DNA from: Blastochloris tepida
GTDB taxonomy: Bacteria; Pseudomonadota; Alphaproteobacteria; Rhizobiales; Xanthobacteraceae
DNA length: 64,000 nt
Direction of reading: 5' to 3'
Assembly: GCF_003966715.1 (NCBI RefSeq)
Contig: NZ_AP018907.1
Location: 3,584,001-3,648,000, forward strand
Below the pieces are notes generated by a model that worked only from the letters and a program-made list of their open reading frames with translations, did no database searches and had not been told where the DNA came from. Shown piece after piece: positions 1 to 13,003 of the stretch (position 1 is its first letter; every line of letters starts with the position of its first letter). Position numbers and translations under genes: made by a program.

Positions 1-359
1 TCATCGCCGGCGACCGCGAGCTGTTCTACGACACCGAGATCGCCGCCCGCGAGCGCGCCGGCCTGCCGCCGTTCGGTCGGCTCGCCACGCTGCTGGTGTC
101 GGCGGCCGAGGCGCCGGCGGCCGAGGCCTATGCCCGCGCGCTCGCCGCCGCGGCGCCGCTCGAGGCGGGGGTGCGGGTGCTCGGCCCGGCCGAGGCGCCG
201 ATCGCGGTGCTGCGCGGCCGCCACCGGGTGCGGCTCCTGGTGCGGGCGGCGCGGACGGTGCGGGTGCCGGACTATCTGCGGGCGTGGTTGGCGCGCGTGC
301 CGCCGCCCAAGGGCAGCGTCGGCCTCGCCATCGACGTCGATCCGCAAAGCTTTGTCTGA
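1..359 (+). CDS. priA: Primosomal protein N' (PriA), C-terminal end, partial
   Basis: Only the last ~118 codons are inside the window; the reading frame is open from base 3 and stops with TGA at 357-359. The visible part (FYDTEIAARERAGLPPFGRLATLLVS region, then an alanine-rich helix and a final VGLAIDVDPQSF) matches the C-terminal domain that closes the PriA replication-restart helicase, in which the arginine/proline-rich RAGLPPFGRLA stretch is characteristic. PriA reloads the replisome at collapsed forks. priA directly before atpH is a usual arrangement in Hyphomicrobiales. The helicase motifs and zinc cysteines lie upstream and cannot be judged. The following 250 bases have no gene and should carry the atp promoter; I could not pick out a convincing one. 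Confidence 0.85.
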   Translation, partial: IAGDRELFYDTEIAARERAGLPPFGRLATLLVSAAEAPAAEAYARALAAAAPLEAGVRVLGPAEAPIAVLRGRHRVRLLVRAARTVRVPDYLRAWLARVPPPKGSVGLAIDVDPQSFV

Positions 360-609
360 GCCGGTGGGTCCAGATGGTTGCGTTCGAAACGGCGCCTACC
401 TCGTGCTCAGCCGATGTGCCAACGATCGCAATGATTTTTTGGGCACACGGTCGTGTTGCAGGCCCGGGGCAGTCGTGCTAATCAGCCGCCGGCCTGACGG
501 GTTGGGTTTCGGCTGTCCTGACCCTCGGCTGAGTTCCTTTGGAATCCAAGGGCTTTCGGTGCGCCGCTCGGCGCTGGCGGCGCTCTTGTGAACTAGCCCG
601 AGACGCGAC

Positions 610-2699
<2,090 letters not shown>

Positions 2700-2739
2700 T
2701 CGCGGGCGGCACCACCAAGAGCAGGATGCGACCCGCGCC

Positions 2740-3615
2740 ATGGCGAGCCTGAAGGAACTGCGCAACCGGATCGCCTCGGTCAAGGCGACCCAGAAGATCA
2801 CCAAGGCCATGCAGATGGTGGCGGCGGCCAAGCTCCGCCGCGCCCAGGCTGCCGCCGTGGCGGCGCGGCCGTTCGCCGAGCGCATGGAGCAGGTGCTCGG
2901 CAATATCGCCGGCGCGGTCTCCGACCTGTCGAATGCGCCGAAGCTCCTGGCCGGCACCGGCTCCCAGCAGCGCCATCTGCTGCTGGTCTGCACCTCCGAA
3001 CGCGGCCTGTGCGGCCCGTTCAACTCCTCCATCGTCCGCTTGGCGCGCGAGCGCGCGCTGGCGCTGATGGCGGACGGCAAGGAGGTCACCTTCTTCTGCG
3101 TCGGCCGCAAGGGCGCCGACCAGCTTCGCCGCCAGTTCGACCGGCAGATCATCAAGACCGTCGAGCTGCGCGGCGTGCGCACGCTGGGCTACGGCAATGC
3201 TGAGCCGATCGCGCGCGAGATCATCGATCTGTTCGATGAGGGCCGGTTCGACGTCTGCACGCTGTTCTTCTCGCGCTTCCGCTCGGTGATCAACCAGATC
3301 CCGACCGCGACGCAGATCATCCCGGCCACGCTGCCGGAGGTCGACGGCGCCGCGGCGCGGGCGGTCTATGACTACGAGCCCGACGAGAACGAGATCCTCG
3401 CCGAGCTTCTGCCGCGCAACATCGCCGTGCAGATCTTCCGGGCGCTGCTGGAGAATGCCGCTTCCGAACAGGGCGCGCGCATGACGGCGATGGACGCCGC
3501 CACCCGCAATGCCGGCGAGATGATCAAGAAGCAGACGCTGACCTACAACCGCACCCGTCAGGCGATGATCACGAAGGAGCTGATCGAGATCATCTCCGGC
3601 GCCGAAGCGCTGTAG
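2740..3615 (+). CDS. atpG: F1Fo ATP synthase subunit gamma
   Basis: 291-residue central rotor shaft of F1. Both coiled-coil ends are present: the N-terminal [31 protein letters not shown] helix and the C-terminal helix around [31 protein letters not shown]. Between them is the Rossmann-like globular domain with [12 protein letters not shown]. The length fits the alphaproteobacterial family. It lies 40 bases after atpA. In most relatives the next gene is atpD; here a 134-codon peroxidase gene begins 19 bases after the atpG stop. Confidence 0.97.
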   Translation: MASLKELRNRIASVKATQKITKAMQMVAAAKLRRAQAAAVAARPFAERMEQVLGNIAGAVSDLSNAPKLLAGTGSQQRHLLLVCTSERGLCGPFNSSIVRLARERALALMADGKEVTFFCVGRKGADQLRRQFDRQIIKTVELRGVRTLGYGNAEPIAREIIDLFDEGRFDVCTLFFSRFRSVINQIPTATQIIPATLPEVDGAAARAVYDYEPDENEILAELLPRNIAVQIFRALLENAASEQGARMTAMDAATRNAGEMIKKQTLTYNRTRQAMITKELIEIISGAEAL

Positions 3616-5496
<1,881 letters not shown>

Positions 5497-5658
5497 GCGG
5501 TCCGATGGCGCCCGCGGCCTGCGGCCGCGGCCATCCCTGAGGTGCCCGCCGAACCGCCGCGCAAGCGGCGTCCGGCGGGATCGGACCGGCGCCGGATCTC
5601 CCGGCCCGACCGGTCACGCGAGCTGCGCCCGGCAGCTCAAGAACCGAGAGCTTGAGAC

Positions 5659-6093
5659 ATGGCCGAGTTTCCCTTCGAGCTGGTGAGCCCCGAGAAGCTG
5701 GTGTTTTCCGGGCAGGTCGAGCACGTCGTGGTCCCGGGTGCGGACGGCGAGTTCGGCGTGATGGCCGGCCACGCGCCGGTGATCTCGACCCTGAAGCCCG
5801 GCCGCCTGACCATCTTCGCCGCCGGCCAGCCGGCCCGTCATCTGTTCGTGCGCGGCGGCTTCGCCGAGGCGCGCCCCGATGGCCTGACGGTGCTGGCGGA
5901 ACTGGCGATCCCGCTCGAGGAGCTGGACGCCGCGCGCCTCGCCCAGGAAATCCAGGACGCCGAGGAAGACGTGGCCGACGCCACTGTCGAGGCCGTGCGC
6001 CTGACGGCGCAGGAGCGGCTCGAGCGGCTGCGGGAATTCCAGGCGGCGCTGATCCAGAGCGGCGGTTTCGGCGGATCGCACAGCGGGCATTGA
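5659..6093 (+). CDS. atpC: F1Fo ATP synthase subunit epsilon
   Basis: 144-residue epsilon subunit, the small rotor subunit that also inhibits ATP hydrolysis. The N-terminal beta-sandwich starts FPFELVSPEKLVFSGQVEHVVVPGADGEFGVMAGHAPVIS, the signature of the family, and a C-terminal helical pair follows (EELDAARLAQEIQDAEEDVADA onward). Start ATG follows an AGAGCTTGAGAC leader. It is the last gene of the operon and is followed by a strong stem-loop at 6125-6150. Confidence 0.96.
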   Translation: MAEFPFELVSPEKLVFSGQVEHVVVPGADGEFGVMAGHAPVISTLKPGRLTIFAAGQPARHLFVRGGFAEARPDGLTVLAELAIPLEELDAARLAQEIQDAEEDVADATVEAVRLTAQERLERLREFQAALIQSGGFGGSHSGH

Positions 6094-6124
6094 GCCGGCG
6101 GACGACATCTTTTCGAAAGTTCGC

Positions 6125-6150
6125 GAAATCCGGCCGCTGGGCCGGATTTC
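6125..6150. terminator. Stem-loop terminator between atpC and the GNAT gene
   Basis: Perfect 11-bp stem GAAATCCGGCC / GGCCGGATTTC with a 3-base loop, followed on the plus strand by TGCGTTTT. It lies 31 bases after atpC and 35 bases from the stop of the convergent GNAT gene, so it can end transcription from both sides. An almost identical stem occurs at 28726-28755, also between convergent genes. Confidence 0.7.
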
Positions 6151-6185
6151 TGCGTTTTGGCGCGCTTGATCGGCCGGAAGCCGGA

Positions 6186-6728
6186 TCAGGCCTCGGTCAT
6201 CCGCACCATGTAGCGCGCGCCGTCGCCATAGAGGGCGAGCTTGGCCCGCAGATGCGGGCTCGAGATTTCGCGGAAGCCGTGGCGCGCCCACACCGCCTCT
6301 GCGCCATAGACGGCGGTCAGCGCCAGTTGCGCCAGCGCGCGGCGGCGGGCGGTCGCGACCAGCAGCGCCACCGCCTCCCCGGCCAGCGCCCGGCCGCGCG
6401 CGGCGGGCAGCAGCGCGATGTCGTGGATGTAGAGCACGTCGCAGGGCGCGGGCAGCGCGCCATAGACGGCATCCAGCGCCACCACCTCGCCCGCCCGCCA
6501 CGGCAGGGCCACCGCATAGCCGGCGACGGTGCCGCCCTCGCCTTCAAGCGCGAAATTGCAGTCGGGTGCGAGCGCCAGCTTGTCGGCGAAGGTCTCGCGC
6601 CGCTCGGGAAAGGTGGGGTGAACCACTGCGGCCACCGCCATCAGCGCATCGAGGTCGGCCGGGGCGAGCGGCCGCCAGCGGTAGGGCTCAGCCGGCAAGG
6701 TGGGCGAACTCCGCGACGATGCGCTCAT
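6186..6728 (-). CDS. GNAT-family N-acetyltransferase
   Basis: 180 residues with the GNAT fold: the acetyl-CoA-binding region reads [32 protein letters not shown] (motif A, with RGRALAG in place of the usual Q/RxxGxG/A), and motif B is [16 protein letters not shown]. The substrate cannot be told. The start overlaps the end of rppH by 41 bases, so the two are likely cotranscribed with translational coupling. No signal peptide or membrane segment is visible. A start a few codons later, closer to the EPYRWRPL block, is possible. Confidence 0.85.
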   Translation of the reverse strand: MSASSRSSPTLPAEPYRWRPLAPADLDALMAVAAVVHPTFPERRETFADKLALAPDCNFALEGEGGTVAGYAVALPWRAGEVVALDAVYGALPAPCDVLYIHDIALLPAARGRALAGEAVALLVATARRRALAQLALTAVYGAEAVWARHGFREISSPHLRAKLALYGDGARYMVRMTEA

Positions 6729-7206
6729 AGACCGGCCGCTTGAACGGCACGATCAGCTCGGGCAGGCGCTCCAGCCGTTCCCAGCGCCAAGCGCTGAACT
6801 CGGGCGGGTGGGCGCCGCCGGCCGGCCGGGCGATATCGATCTCGGACTCGTCGCCGGTGAAGCGCAGCGCGAACCATTTCTGGGTCTGGCCGCGATATTT
6901 GCCCTTCCAGGCGAGGCCCACGAGGTCGGGCGGCAAATCGTAGGTGAACCAGTCGCGCGCCTCGGCGAGGGGGGCCACCGAGCGGACGTTGGTCTCCTCA
7001 AAGAGCTCGCGCAGCGCCGCCGGATACGGATCCTCGCCGGCATCGATGCCGCCCTGCGGCATCTGCCAGGGGTGGGCGTGATCGGTGTGCTCGGGACCGT
7101 CGGTGCGCTGGCCGACGAACACCAGCCCCTGGGCATTGAGCAGCACCACGCCGACGCAGGGGCGGTAGGGCAAGTCTTCGGGGCGGGTGGTCTTGGAGCG
7201 GGTCAT
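6688..7206 (-). CDS. rppH: RNA pyrophosphohydrolase, Nudix family (RppH)
   Basis: 172-residue Nudix hydrolase that removes pyrophosphate from the 5' end of mRNA and so opens it to decay. The N terminus [21 protein letters not shown] and [16 protein letters not shown] are the RppH/IalA signature. The complete Nudix box runs over residues 52-74 with G52, E58, R66-E67-L68 and E70-E71. The frame is open 39 codons further upstream, but I start at the ATG at 7206 because family members begin just before the YRPCVG block. In many Hyphomicrobiales rppH sits next to the divergent polysaccharide deacetylase and ctpA, as here. Confidence 0.93.
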   Translation of the reverse strand: MTRSKTTRPEDLPYRPCVGVVLLNAQGLVFVGQRTDGPEHTDHAHPWQMPQGGIDAGEDPYPAALRELFEETNVRSVAPLAEARDWFTYDLPPDLVGLAWKGKYRGQTQKWFALRFTGDESEIDIARPAGGAHPPEFSAWRWERLERLPELIVPFKRPVYERIVAEFAHLAG

Positions 7207-7280
7207 GACAAACGGGCCGGCGGCGCGATCGGTGTGGTCGGTATACGTCCGTTTCCGCCGCAAGGGAACGGAAGGGTCAT

Positions 7281-7322
7281 TCGGTTTCCGCTTGATCCCT
7301 TCGGGCGCCGGAAACCGCCTCA
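7281..7322. repeat. Half copy of the TGA-capped palindromic element
   Basis: Reads TCGGTTTCCG, CTTGATCCCTTCGGG, CGCCGGAAACCG, then CCTCA. It matches the first hairpin of the dispersed element described at 51729-51855. Its last bases (TCA at 7320-7322) form the TGA stop of the minus-strand deacetylase gene. It therefore lies between that stop and the rppH start. Confidence 0.65.
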
Positions 7323-8567
7323 CGCCCCCTTCTTGCCGCGTGCGACGGTGGCGCTCAGCGGCACCAGCAGATAGCCGCGGGTTTCGACCTCCTTGGCCCA
7401 GCGCGCAACGCGGTCGATCGACACCGGCAAAGCGGTGGCGAAGCCGACGGCGCTGCCGCGTTCGCCGGCCATGCGCTCCAGCCGCATCAGCGCATTGTCG
7501 ATGGCGACCGGAGAGGCTGCGGCATCGAGCACGACGTCGGCGCGGGCAAAGGTGGTGCCGAGGCCGCCGGCGATCTCCCGCGTCACGCTGCGCTGGGAGG
7601 AGCCGTCGTCGAGGAACATCAGGCCGCGCCTGGTGACCTCGCGCATCACCGGCGCCAGCGCGCTCTCCGACGAGGTGAAGCGCGCGCCCATATAGGTCGC
7701 GACGCCGATGAAGCCGGGAAACCGCGCCAGGAACCAGTGCAGCCGGTCGACATTCTGGTCGCTGGTGAGGGTGGTCAGCAGCGTCTGCGGCCCGGGGTCG
7801 TTGTCGGGATAGTCGAACGGCTCCATCGGCACCTGCAGCAGCACCTCGTGGCCCTGGGTGCGGGCGCGGGCGACGACGCGGTCGAGGTCGGTGCCATAGG
7901 GCGCGAAGGCCAGCGTCACCTCGGGCGGCAGCTTGGCGATCGCCTCGCTGGTGCCGTTGGCGCTGATGCCGAGCCCGCCGACGACGATGGCAATACGCGG
8001 CATCGCCGACTTGCCGGGGGCGATGGCGGGGGCCGGACGGGCGTAGGTCTCGAACGGGCGGGTGCCGTCGGCGGCGATGCGCGGCACGGCGCCGTGGCGG
8101 GCCTTTTCGACCAGCCGCGGGTCGGGCGCGGGCGCCAGCCGGTCGCCGGCCACCGGGACGTCGTTGATCTTGCCGCTGCGGCCGTCGATGACGGCAACGG
8201 AGGGCCCGTCGGGCGCGCTCGATGCCCCCTCGCCGGCCGGGCCTTCGGCGCCCGGCGCCGCCCCGGCCGCGGCGTTGGCGGTGGATTGGGGCGACGACGG
8301 CACGCCGGCGGGCGCGCCGGAAGGCGTCGCCGCGGGGGCGGTGCCCTCGATGCGGGTGCGAGCGATCGGCTCGCCGCCCAAGGGGTCGTCGACCACGCCG
8401 ATCCAGCCGATGGCGGCGGCGACCACGAGGCCGGCGGCGACGGTGATCACCGGCAGCGGCCGAACCCGCGCCAGTCCCTTGCCGAAGGCGCGTAAGCGCG
8501 CACCGGCGGACCGCTTCGCCGCCTCCTGCGCGGTGCCGAGAGGCCGCTGAAGATCATCGACCGACAT
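7320..8567 (-). CDS. Divergent polysaccharide deacetylase family protein (YibQ/DUF610 type)
   Basis: 415 residues. Residues ~35-60 form one membrane segment ([22 protein letters not shown]), followed by a proline/alanine/glycine-rich linker to about residue 160, and then a periplasmic NodB-like barrel that begins [17 protein letters not shown] and includes [39 protein letters not shown] and [11 protein letters not shown]. These are hallmarks of the divergent deacetylase family, which keeps the fold of carbohydrate esterases but whose substrate is not established. It follows ctpA on the same strand after a terminator, so it may have its own promoter. Its stop codon is the end of a palindromic repeat. 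Confidence 0.88.
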   Translation of the reverse strand: MSVDDLQRPLGTAQEAAKRSAGARLRAFGKGLARVRPLPVITVAAGLVVAAAIGWIGVVDDPLGGEPIARTRIEGTAPAATPSGAPAGVPSSPQSTANAAAGAAPGAEGPAGEGASSAPDGPSVAVIDGRSGKINDVPVAGDRLAPAPDPRLVEKARHGAVPRIAADGTRPFETYARPAPAIAPGKSAMPRIAIVVGGLGISANGTSEAIAKLPPEVTLAFAPYGTDLDRVVARARTQGHEVLLQVPMEPFDYPDNDPGPQTLLTTLTSDQNVDRLHWFLARFPGFIGVATYMGARFTSSESALAPVMREVTRRGLMFLDDGSSQRSVTREIAGGLGTTFARADVVLDAAASPVAIDNALMRLERMAGERGSAVGFATALPVSIDRVARWAKEVETRGYLLVPLSATVARGKKGA

Positions 8568-8845
8568 GCGTGTCCCGCTGACTGTGCTGGCGAAGTCGAA
8601 GCCGCAGAAATCGAATCATGCGGCAGTCTATCACGCCGGCTTGGCACCACCGGCGCGCCGCATCGACGGTCGAGCCGGATCGGCCGATCCGTCGTTTCTA
8701 TCCGCCCCCGGCGATCGCCGGTCCCGTCGACAAATCCGCGCCCGTCACGCCGGTGGGGGCCAGACAAAACGCACAAGCCAAAACGCGCAACACGAAACCG
8801 CTCGGCCGAAGGCCGGCCCCCGCCGTCGCGGCGGACGCCCAAAAC

Positions 8846-8876
8846 AGAACCGCCCGGCTGTTGGCCGGGCGGTTCT
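8846..8876 (-). terminator. Terminator of ctpA in the 346-base gap 8568-8913
   Basis: Perfect 13-bp stem AGAACCGCCCGGC / GCCGGGCGGTTCT with loop TGTTG, 38 bases beyond the ctpA stop. Read on the minus strand it ends in GTTTTGG, a weak T tract. The rest of the gap (8568-8845) holds no credible gene and should carry the promoter of the downstream deacetylase gene. Confidence 0.75.
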
Positions 8877-8913
8877 CGTCATCGGGGATGGGCAGTCCGC
8901 CGCGCGGGCGCCG

Positions 8914-10278
8914 TCAGTTCGGCACGCCGCTCTTCGGGTTCGGCGGGAAGGCGGCGTTGGTGATGGTGCCGCGCAGCAGGTCGATGGCCATGCCGAGCTG
9001 CTTGTCCTCCTTCGGATCGGTCGGCACGTAGGCCGGCGAGCCGGTCCGCTCGTCTTCCTTGTCGTTCTTGAGGTGGCCGCGCAGCGAGGACTCGCCCCGC
9101 GGCTCGACCCCGCCGGCGGCCTTGGCCTTCTGCTCCTCGGGGAAGTCCTGGATCAGCTCGATGTCCGGGTCGATGCCCTTGGCCTGGATCGAGCGGCCCG
9201 ACGGCGTGTAGTAGCGCGCGGTGGTGAGGCGGATCGCGCCATTGGCGCCGAGCGGCATGATGGTCTGCACCGAGCCCTTGCCGAACGACCGCGAGCCGAG
9301 AATGGTCGCCCGCTTGTGGTCCTGCAGCGCGCCCGCGACGATCTCGGACGCCGAGGCCGAGCCGCCATTGATCAGCACGATGATCGGCTTGCCCTTGGTG
9401 AGGTCGCCGCCGCGGGCGTTGCGCCGCTGCGTCTCGTCGCTGTTGCGGCCACGGGTCGAGACGATCTCGCCGCGGTCGAGGAAGGCGTCCGACACGTCGA
9501 CCGCGGCATCGAGCAGGCCGCCCGGATTGTTGCGCAGGTCGATGATGAAGCCCTTGAGCTTGTCGGCCGGGATCTTCTTGGCGAGATCGTCGATCGCCTT
9601 CTTCAGCGCATCGGCGGTCTGCTCGGTGAAGGAGGACAGGCGGATATAGCCGATGTCCTTGTCCTCGCCTTCCTTGCCCTCTTCGCGCCAGCGCACCACG
9701 CGGATGTGGATGGTGTCGCGCACCAGTTTGATCTCGAGCGGCTTCTCGGCGCCCTTGCGGGTGATGCGCAGCGTGATCGGCGTGTTGACCGGGCCGCGCA
9801 TCTTCTCGACCGCCTGCTGCAAAGTGAGGCCCTGCACCTGCTCGCCGTCGAGATGGGTGATCAGGTCGCCGGCCTGGACGCCGGCCCGGGCGGCCGGGGT
9901 GTCGTCGATCGGCGCCACCACCTTGACCAGACCGTCCTCCATCGACACCTCGATGCCGAGCCCGCCGAACTCGCCGCGGGTCTGGATCTGCATGTCCTTG
10001 AAGGTCTTGGCGTCCATGTAGCTCGAATGCGGATCGAGCGAGGTCAGCATGCCGTTGATGGCCGCCTCGATCAGCTTCGTCTCGTCCGGCTTCTCGACAT
10101 AGTCGGAGCGGATGCGCTCGAACACGTCGCCGAACAGATTGAGCTGGCGATAGGTGTCGCTCGTCGCCGACGACTTGGCGAACGCACCGAATTGGGTCAC
10201 CCCCGGTTGGATGACCGAGACTGCAAGCACGGCACCGGCCGCTGCACCGAGGAAGAACAGGGGCGTTCTGCGCATCAT
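8914..10278 (-). CDS. ctpA: S41-family carboxy-terminal processing peptidase (CtpA)
   Basis: 454-residue periplasmic serine protease that trims C-terminal tails of envelope proteins. An uncleaved or cleavable N-terminal hydrophobic segment is at residues 6-24; a PDZ domain covers ~104-175 (GLGIEVSMEDGLVKVVAPIDDTPAARAGVQAGDLI); the S41 core has DLRNNPGGLLDAAVDVSDAFL, nucleophile Ser311 in GGSASASE and the base Lys334 in SFGKGS. The ATG at 10278 is preferred because AAAGG lies upstream and it forms a 4-base ATGA overlap with the envC stop. This envC-ctpA pairing is usual in alphaproteobacteria and suggests a shared role in peptidoglycan remodelling at division. Confidence 0.95.
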   Translation of the reverse strand: MMRRTPLFFLGAAAGAVLAVSVIQPGVTQFGAFAKSSATSDTYRQLNLFGDVFERIRSDYVEKPDETKLIEAAINGMLTSLDPHSSYMDAKTFKDMQIQTRGEFGGLGIEVSMEDGLVKVVAPIDDTPAARAGVQAGDLITHLDGEQVQGLTLQQAVEKMRGPVNTPITLRITRKGAEKPLEIKLVRDTIHIRVVRWREEGKEGEDKDIGYIRLSSFTEQTADALKKAIDDLAKKIPADKLKGFIIDLRNNPGGLLDAAVDVSDAFLDRGEIVSTRGRNSDETQRRNARGGDLTKGKPIIVLINGGSASASEIVAGALQDHKRATILGSRSFGKGSVQTIMPLGANGAIRLTTARYYTPSGRSIQAKGIDPDIELIQDFPEEQKAKAAGGVEPRGESSLRGHLKNDKEDERTGSPAYVPTDPKEDKQLGMAIDLLRGTITNAAFPPNPKSGVPN

Positions 10279-11600
10279 CCGCGAACCTTTTCGCTTTCCG
10301 TCGCCATCCACCAGGGACCGGGGTCGATTGCCGTTCCGTCCTTGCGGAACTCAACATACAGGGTCGGCTGACTCGTCCCGATTGAAACCAGGGCGGCAGC
10401 CTGAGGACCGCCACCCATCACGCCGACAGGCTCGCCAGTCAAGACGAATTGCCCGAGCTGCGCGGTGATCCGGTCCATTCCCGCCAAGAGGATATGGTAA
10501 CCACCGCCGGCATTGATGATCAAGAGTTGGCCATAGGACCGGAACGGCCCGGCGAACACCACCCAACCGTCGCAGGGCGAGGTCACCTGGGCGTTGGCGC
10601 GGGTGCCGACCGACAGGCCGCGCTCGACGCCGCCCACCGCGTCGCGGTCGCCGAATTCGCGCAGCCGCACGCCGTTCACCGGCAGCGGCAGAAGGCCCTT
10701 GGCCTGATCGAACGGCATGGCCGGCGACAGCCGGCCCGGGTCCTTCAGAGCCGCCAGCGCGTTGCCCGGCCGCGCGCCGGGCGCTGCGGCGCCGGATTTG
10801 GCGGCCGCCTCGGCCGCCTTGGCGGCCGGACCCGCCTCCATGGAGGAGATCAATTTTTCGAGCGTCTCGGCCTGGCGGGCAAGATCGCGCGCCCGCTGGC
10901 GCTGCGCCTCCAGCGCCTGCTCGCTCTCGCGCTCGCGCTTCTGGCGTTCCTCCACCAGCGCGCTCAGCCGGGTGTGCTCCTCGGCCAGCGAGGCGCGCGA
11001 CGCCTCCAGCGTCTTGGTCTCCTCGGCGATCTCGCGCCGCAGCCGCACCATTTCGGCGAGGTCGCTCGCCAGCGCCTGGGTCTCCAGCCGCAGCTCGGGC
11101 AGGAACGAGCCGACCAGCATGGCGCTGCGCACCGCCTCCAGCACGTCCTCCGGCTTGGCAATCAGCGCCGGCGGCGGGGTGCGGCCCATGCGCTGCAGCA
11201 CCGCCAGGAGGTCGGCCAGCAGACGGCGGCGGCCCTCCAGCGCCGAGCGGATGCGTGCCGCCTCATTGTCGAGCAGCGGCAGCCTTGCCTCGGAGGAGGC
11301 GATCCTGCCCTCGACCGCCCGCACCCGGGCGGCGGTGTCGATCAGCGTCTGGGTCAGCGCCCGGCGGTCGTCGCGGATGGCGTCGATCTCGGCGCGGATG
11401 CGGGCCTCGGCCTCGGCGGCGCGGCGGCGGTCCTCGCGCAGGGCGTCGAGTTCGCGCGCCTTCTCTTCGCGGCTCGCACCCGCAGCCTCCCGGCCCGGCG
11501 CATCCTGCGCCAGCGCGCCTCGGGAGAGCGCGGCAGGCGGCAGGACGGCAAGGGCGGCAAACACTGCAATCTCCGGGATGGACGGTCGGGCGCGGCGCAT
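10275..11600 (-). CDS. envC: Murein hydrolase activator EnvC-like protein (coiled coil plus degenerate LytM/M23 domain)
   Basis: 441 residues. An N-terminal signal peptide (about residues 1-31, ending ALAQ) is followed by a long coiled coil (~40-265, rich in ExxRRxAExE and LEKLISSME) and a C-terminal M23-like domain (VTSPCDGWVVFAGPFRSYGQLLIINAGGGYHILLAGM). The Zn-binding histidine pattern of active LytM enzymes (HxxxD and HxH) is absent: the GRPVHxGxDF block is replaced by GVERGLSVGTRANA and the HLS segment by LAGM. That fits EnvC, which activates amidases instead of cutting. The stop overlaps the ctpA start. Upstream, 486 bases of repeats separate it from rlmH. Confidence 0.9.
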   Translation of the reverse strand: MRRARPSIPEIAVFAALAVLPPAALSRGALAQDAPGREAAGASREEKARELDALREDRRRAAEAEARIRAEIDAIRDDRRALTQTLIDTAARVRAVEGRIASSEARLPLLDNEAARIRSALEGRRRLLADLLAVLQRMGRTPPPALIAKPEDVLEAVRSAMLVGSFLPELRLETQALASDLAEMVRLRREIAEETKTLEASRASLAEEHTRLSALVEERQKRERESEQALEAQRQRARDLARQAETLEKLISSMEAGPAAKAAEAAAKSGAAAPGARPGNALAALKDPGRLSPAMPFDQAKGLLPLPVNGVRLREFGDRDAVGGVERGLSVGTRANAQVTSPCDGWVVFAGPFRSYGQLLIINAGGGYHILLAGMDRITAQLGQFVLTGEPVGVMGGGPQAAALVSIGTSQPTLYVEFRKDGTAIDPGPWWMATESEKVRG

Positions 11601-12086
11601 CGGCTCTGGAATCGTGGACCGCCCGGATACACCCCGGATCGGGCGAAGATGGGGCAGAGTTCAACCGGACCGGAGGCGATTGCCAAGAGGTTCGTCCAAG
11701 GGCTGCCGGCGAAATTTCATCATACGGTTTCCGGGTGGCCCGCCGATGCCGTCAGGACGCGTTTCCGGTTTCCTGAACCGGATCAGCCGGAAGCCGTCTC
11801 GGTTTGTCATCGCAAACCCCACCCCAGATCTGTCGACCATCATCCCGGTCCAAAGTGTCGACCATCTTCCCGGTTGAACATCGAAGCCCCCCACCCCCGA
11901 CCCCTCCCCACCGCTCGCGAAGCTCGCGGGGGGAGGGGAGAAGCGGGATGCCTCTTCTCCCCTCCCCCCATGAACGCAGTGAATGGTGGGGAGGGGTCGG
12001 GGGTGGGGGGCTTCGCGGAGCGCGCGGCGAAGCCGGAAACCAGAGCGTTCTCCGCAAAACCAGTGTCCACCCGTGCGGAAAATGTT
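11601..12086. other. Gene-free 486-base gap filled with repeats
   Basis: No credible gene. It holds a decayed GGTTTCCGG-type palindrome at ~11723-11800, two near-identical 25-mers (TGTCGACCATC..TCCCGGT) at ~11831-11878, a nested perfect inverted repeat at 11882-12015 and a GCGTTCTCCGCAAAA palindrome at 12044-12088. The envC promoter should also be here. Confidence 0.7.
11882..12015. repeat. Nested perfect inverted repeat (31-bp outer arms, 16-bp inner arms)
   Basis: Outer arms 11882-11912 and 11985-12015 are perfectly complementary over 31 bases (CGAAGCCCCCCACCCCCG at the left end). Inner arms 11928-11943 (GGGGGGAGGGGAGAAG) and 11954-11969 are perfectly complementary over 16 bases with a 10-base loop. 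The arms are strongly purine/pyrimidine biased. It can fold as a two-tier hairpin and lies between the envC 5' side and the rlmH 3' end. Confidence 0.9.
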
Positions 12087-12088
12087 CT
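12044..12088. repeat. GCATTCTCCGCAAAA-type palindrome at the rlmH stop
   Basis: AGCGTTCTCCGCAAAA and GTGCGGAAAATGTTCT form an imperfect inverted repeat whose right end covers the TAG stop of rlmH (complement of CTA at 12087-12089). It is the same family as the palindromes at 22369-22412 and 51472-51597. Confidence 0.7.
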
Positions 12089-12569
12089 AGGCGCGGTGAT
12101 AGGGGTGGCCGGCCAGCAGGGTCATCGCCCGGTAGACCTGCTCGGCCAGCAGGATGCGCACCATCTGGTGCGGCCAGGTCATCGCCCCGAACGACAGGAC
12201 GAGGCCGGCGCGGGCGCGAAGCTCGTCGGCCATGCCGTCCGGGCCGCCGATGACGAAGACGAGATCGCTGCGCCCGCCGTCGCGCTCGCGGGCGATATGG
12301 TCGGCGAAGGCCGGGCTGGTGAGGGATCTGCCGCGCTCGTCGAGCGCGATCAGCGCGCACCCGCCCGGCATCGCCGCGGCGAGGCGGCCGGCTTCGTCGG
12401 TCTTGCGGGCGTCGGGCCGGCGGGCGGCACTCTCGGCGATCTCGCCAAGCTCGACCGGCGCGAGGCCCAGCGCACGGCCCATCCCGCGGGCGCGATCGAG
12501 ATATCGCGCCTCCAGGTCGCGTTCCGGGCCTGCCTTGAGACGGCCGACGGCCAGAGTGAGCAGCCGCAC
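12087..12569 (-). CDS. rlmH: 23S rRNA (pseudouridine1915-N3)-methyltransferase RlmH
   Basis: 160-residue SPOUT-class methyltransferase that methylates pseudouridine 1915 in helix 69 of 23S rRNA on the 70S ribosome. The SAM-binding trefoil-knot motif is visible in DLVFVIGGPDGMADELRARA and LSFGAMTWPHQMVRILLAEQVYRAMTLLAGHPYHRA, the family's conserved end. I start at the GTG at 12569, giving VRLLTLAVGRLKAGPERDL, the usual N terminus; the frame is open 20 codons further. It follows rsfS by 17 bases, a conserved pairing in bacteria. Confidence 0.94.
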   Translation of the reverse strand: MRLLTLAVGRLKAGPERDLEARYLDRARGMGRALGLAPVELGEIAESAARRPDARKTDEAGRLAAAMPGGCALIALDERGRSLTSPAFADHIARERDGGRSDLVFVIGGPDGMADELRARAGLVLSFGAMTWPHQMVRILLAEQVYRAMTLLAGHPYHRA

Positions 12570-12586
12570 GGCCGTTCGGACGCCGG

Positions 12587-13003
12587 TCAGGAGGCGCGGG
12601 TGCGGCTGTCCGGGCGCACGCCCGACCACATCTTCTCGATATTGTAGAAGCCACGTACCTCGGGCCGGAAGACATGGACGATGACATCGCCCGTGTCGAT
12701 CAGCACCCAGTCGCAGTGCGGCAGGCCTTCGACCTTCACGCCCTGCACGCCGTGGCTCTTGAGATGTTCGAGGATGTGTTCGGCAATGGCGCCGACATGC
12801 CGTTGCGAGCGGCCTGAGCTGACCACCATCCAGTCGGCAATCGTCGTCTTGCCGGCCAGATCAATGGTGACGGTGTCTTCCGCCTTGTCGTCGTCGAGGC
12901 GGGCGAGCACCAGCGCGAGGATCTCCTCAGGAGCGGGACGCGCCGTGGAGATCGCGGCGGTCGGGACAACGTCCGAGACCGCGGACAGGGTCTGGGTGGA
13001 CAG
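12587..13003 (-). CDS. rsfS: Ribosome silencing factor RsfS (Iojap/YbeB), probable CTG start
   Basis: RsfS binds ribosomal protein L14 and blocks subunit joining in starvation. The family core is clear: LDDDKAEDTVTIDLAGKTTIADWMVVSSGRSQRHVGAIAEHI and CDWVLIDTGDVIVHVFRPEVRGFYNIEKMW. The first ordinary start, GTG at 12910, gives only 107 residues and cuts into the first helix. The frame stays open upstream to a TAA at about 13010, giving a CTG at 13003 right after GAGGTAAGGA and the N terminus STQTLSAVSDVVPTAAI, which resembles the extension seen in relatives. I therefore extend to 138 residues; the core call is firm, the start is inference. No ATG, GTG or TTG exists between 12910 and the upstream stop. 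Confidence 0.85.
   Translation of the reverse strand: MSTQTLSAVSDVVPTAAISTARPAPEEILALVLARLDDDKAEDTVTIDLAGKTTIADWMVVSSGRSQRHVGAIAEHILEHLKSHGVQGVKVEGLPHCDWVLIDTGDVIVHVFRPEVRGFYNIEKMWSGVRPDSRTRAS

Noticed and set aside
10275..11600. Active M23 endopeptidase
   Set aside because: The Zn-binding histidines of the LytM fold are not present in the C-terminal domain, so it is annotated as an EnvC-like activator.
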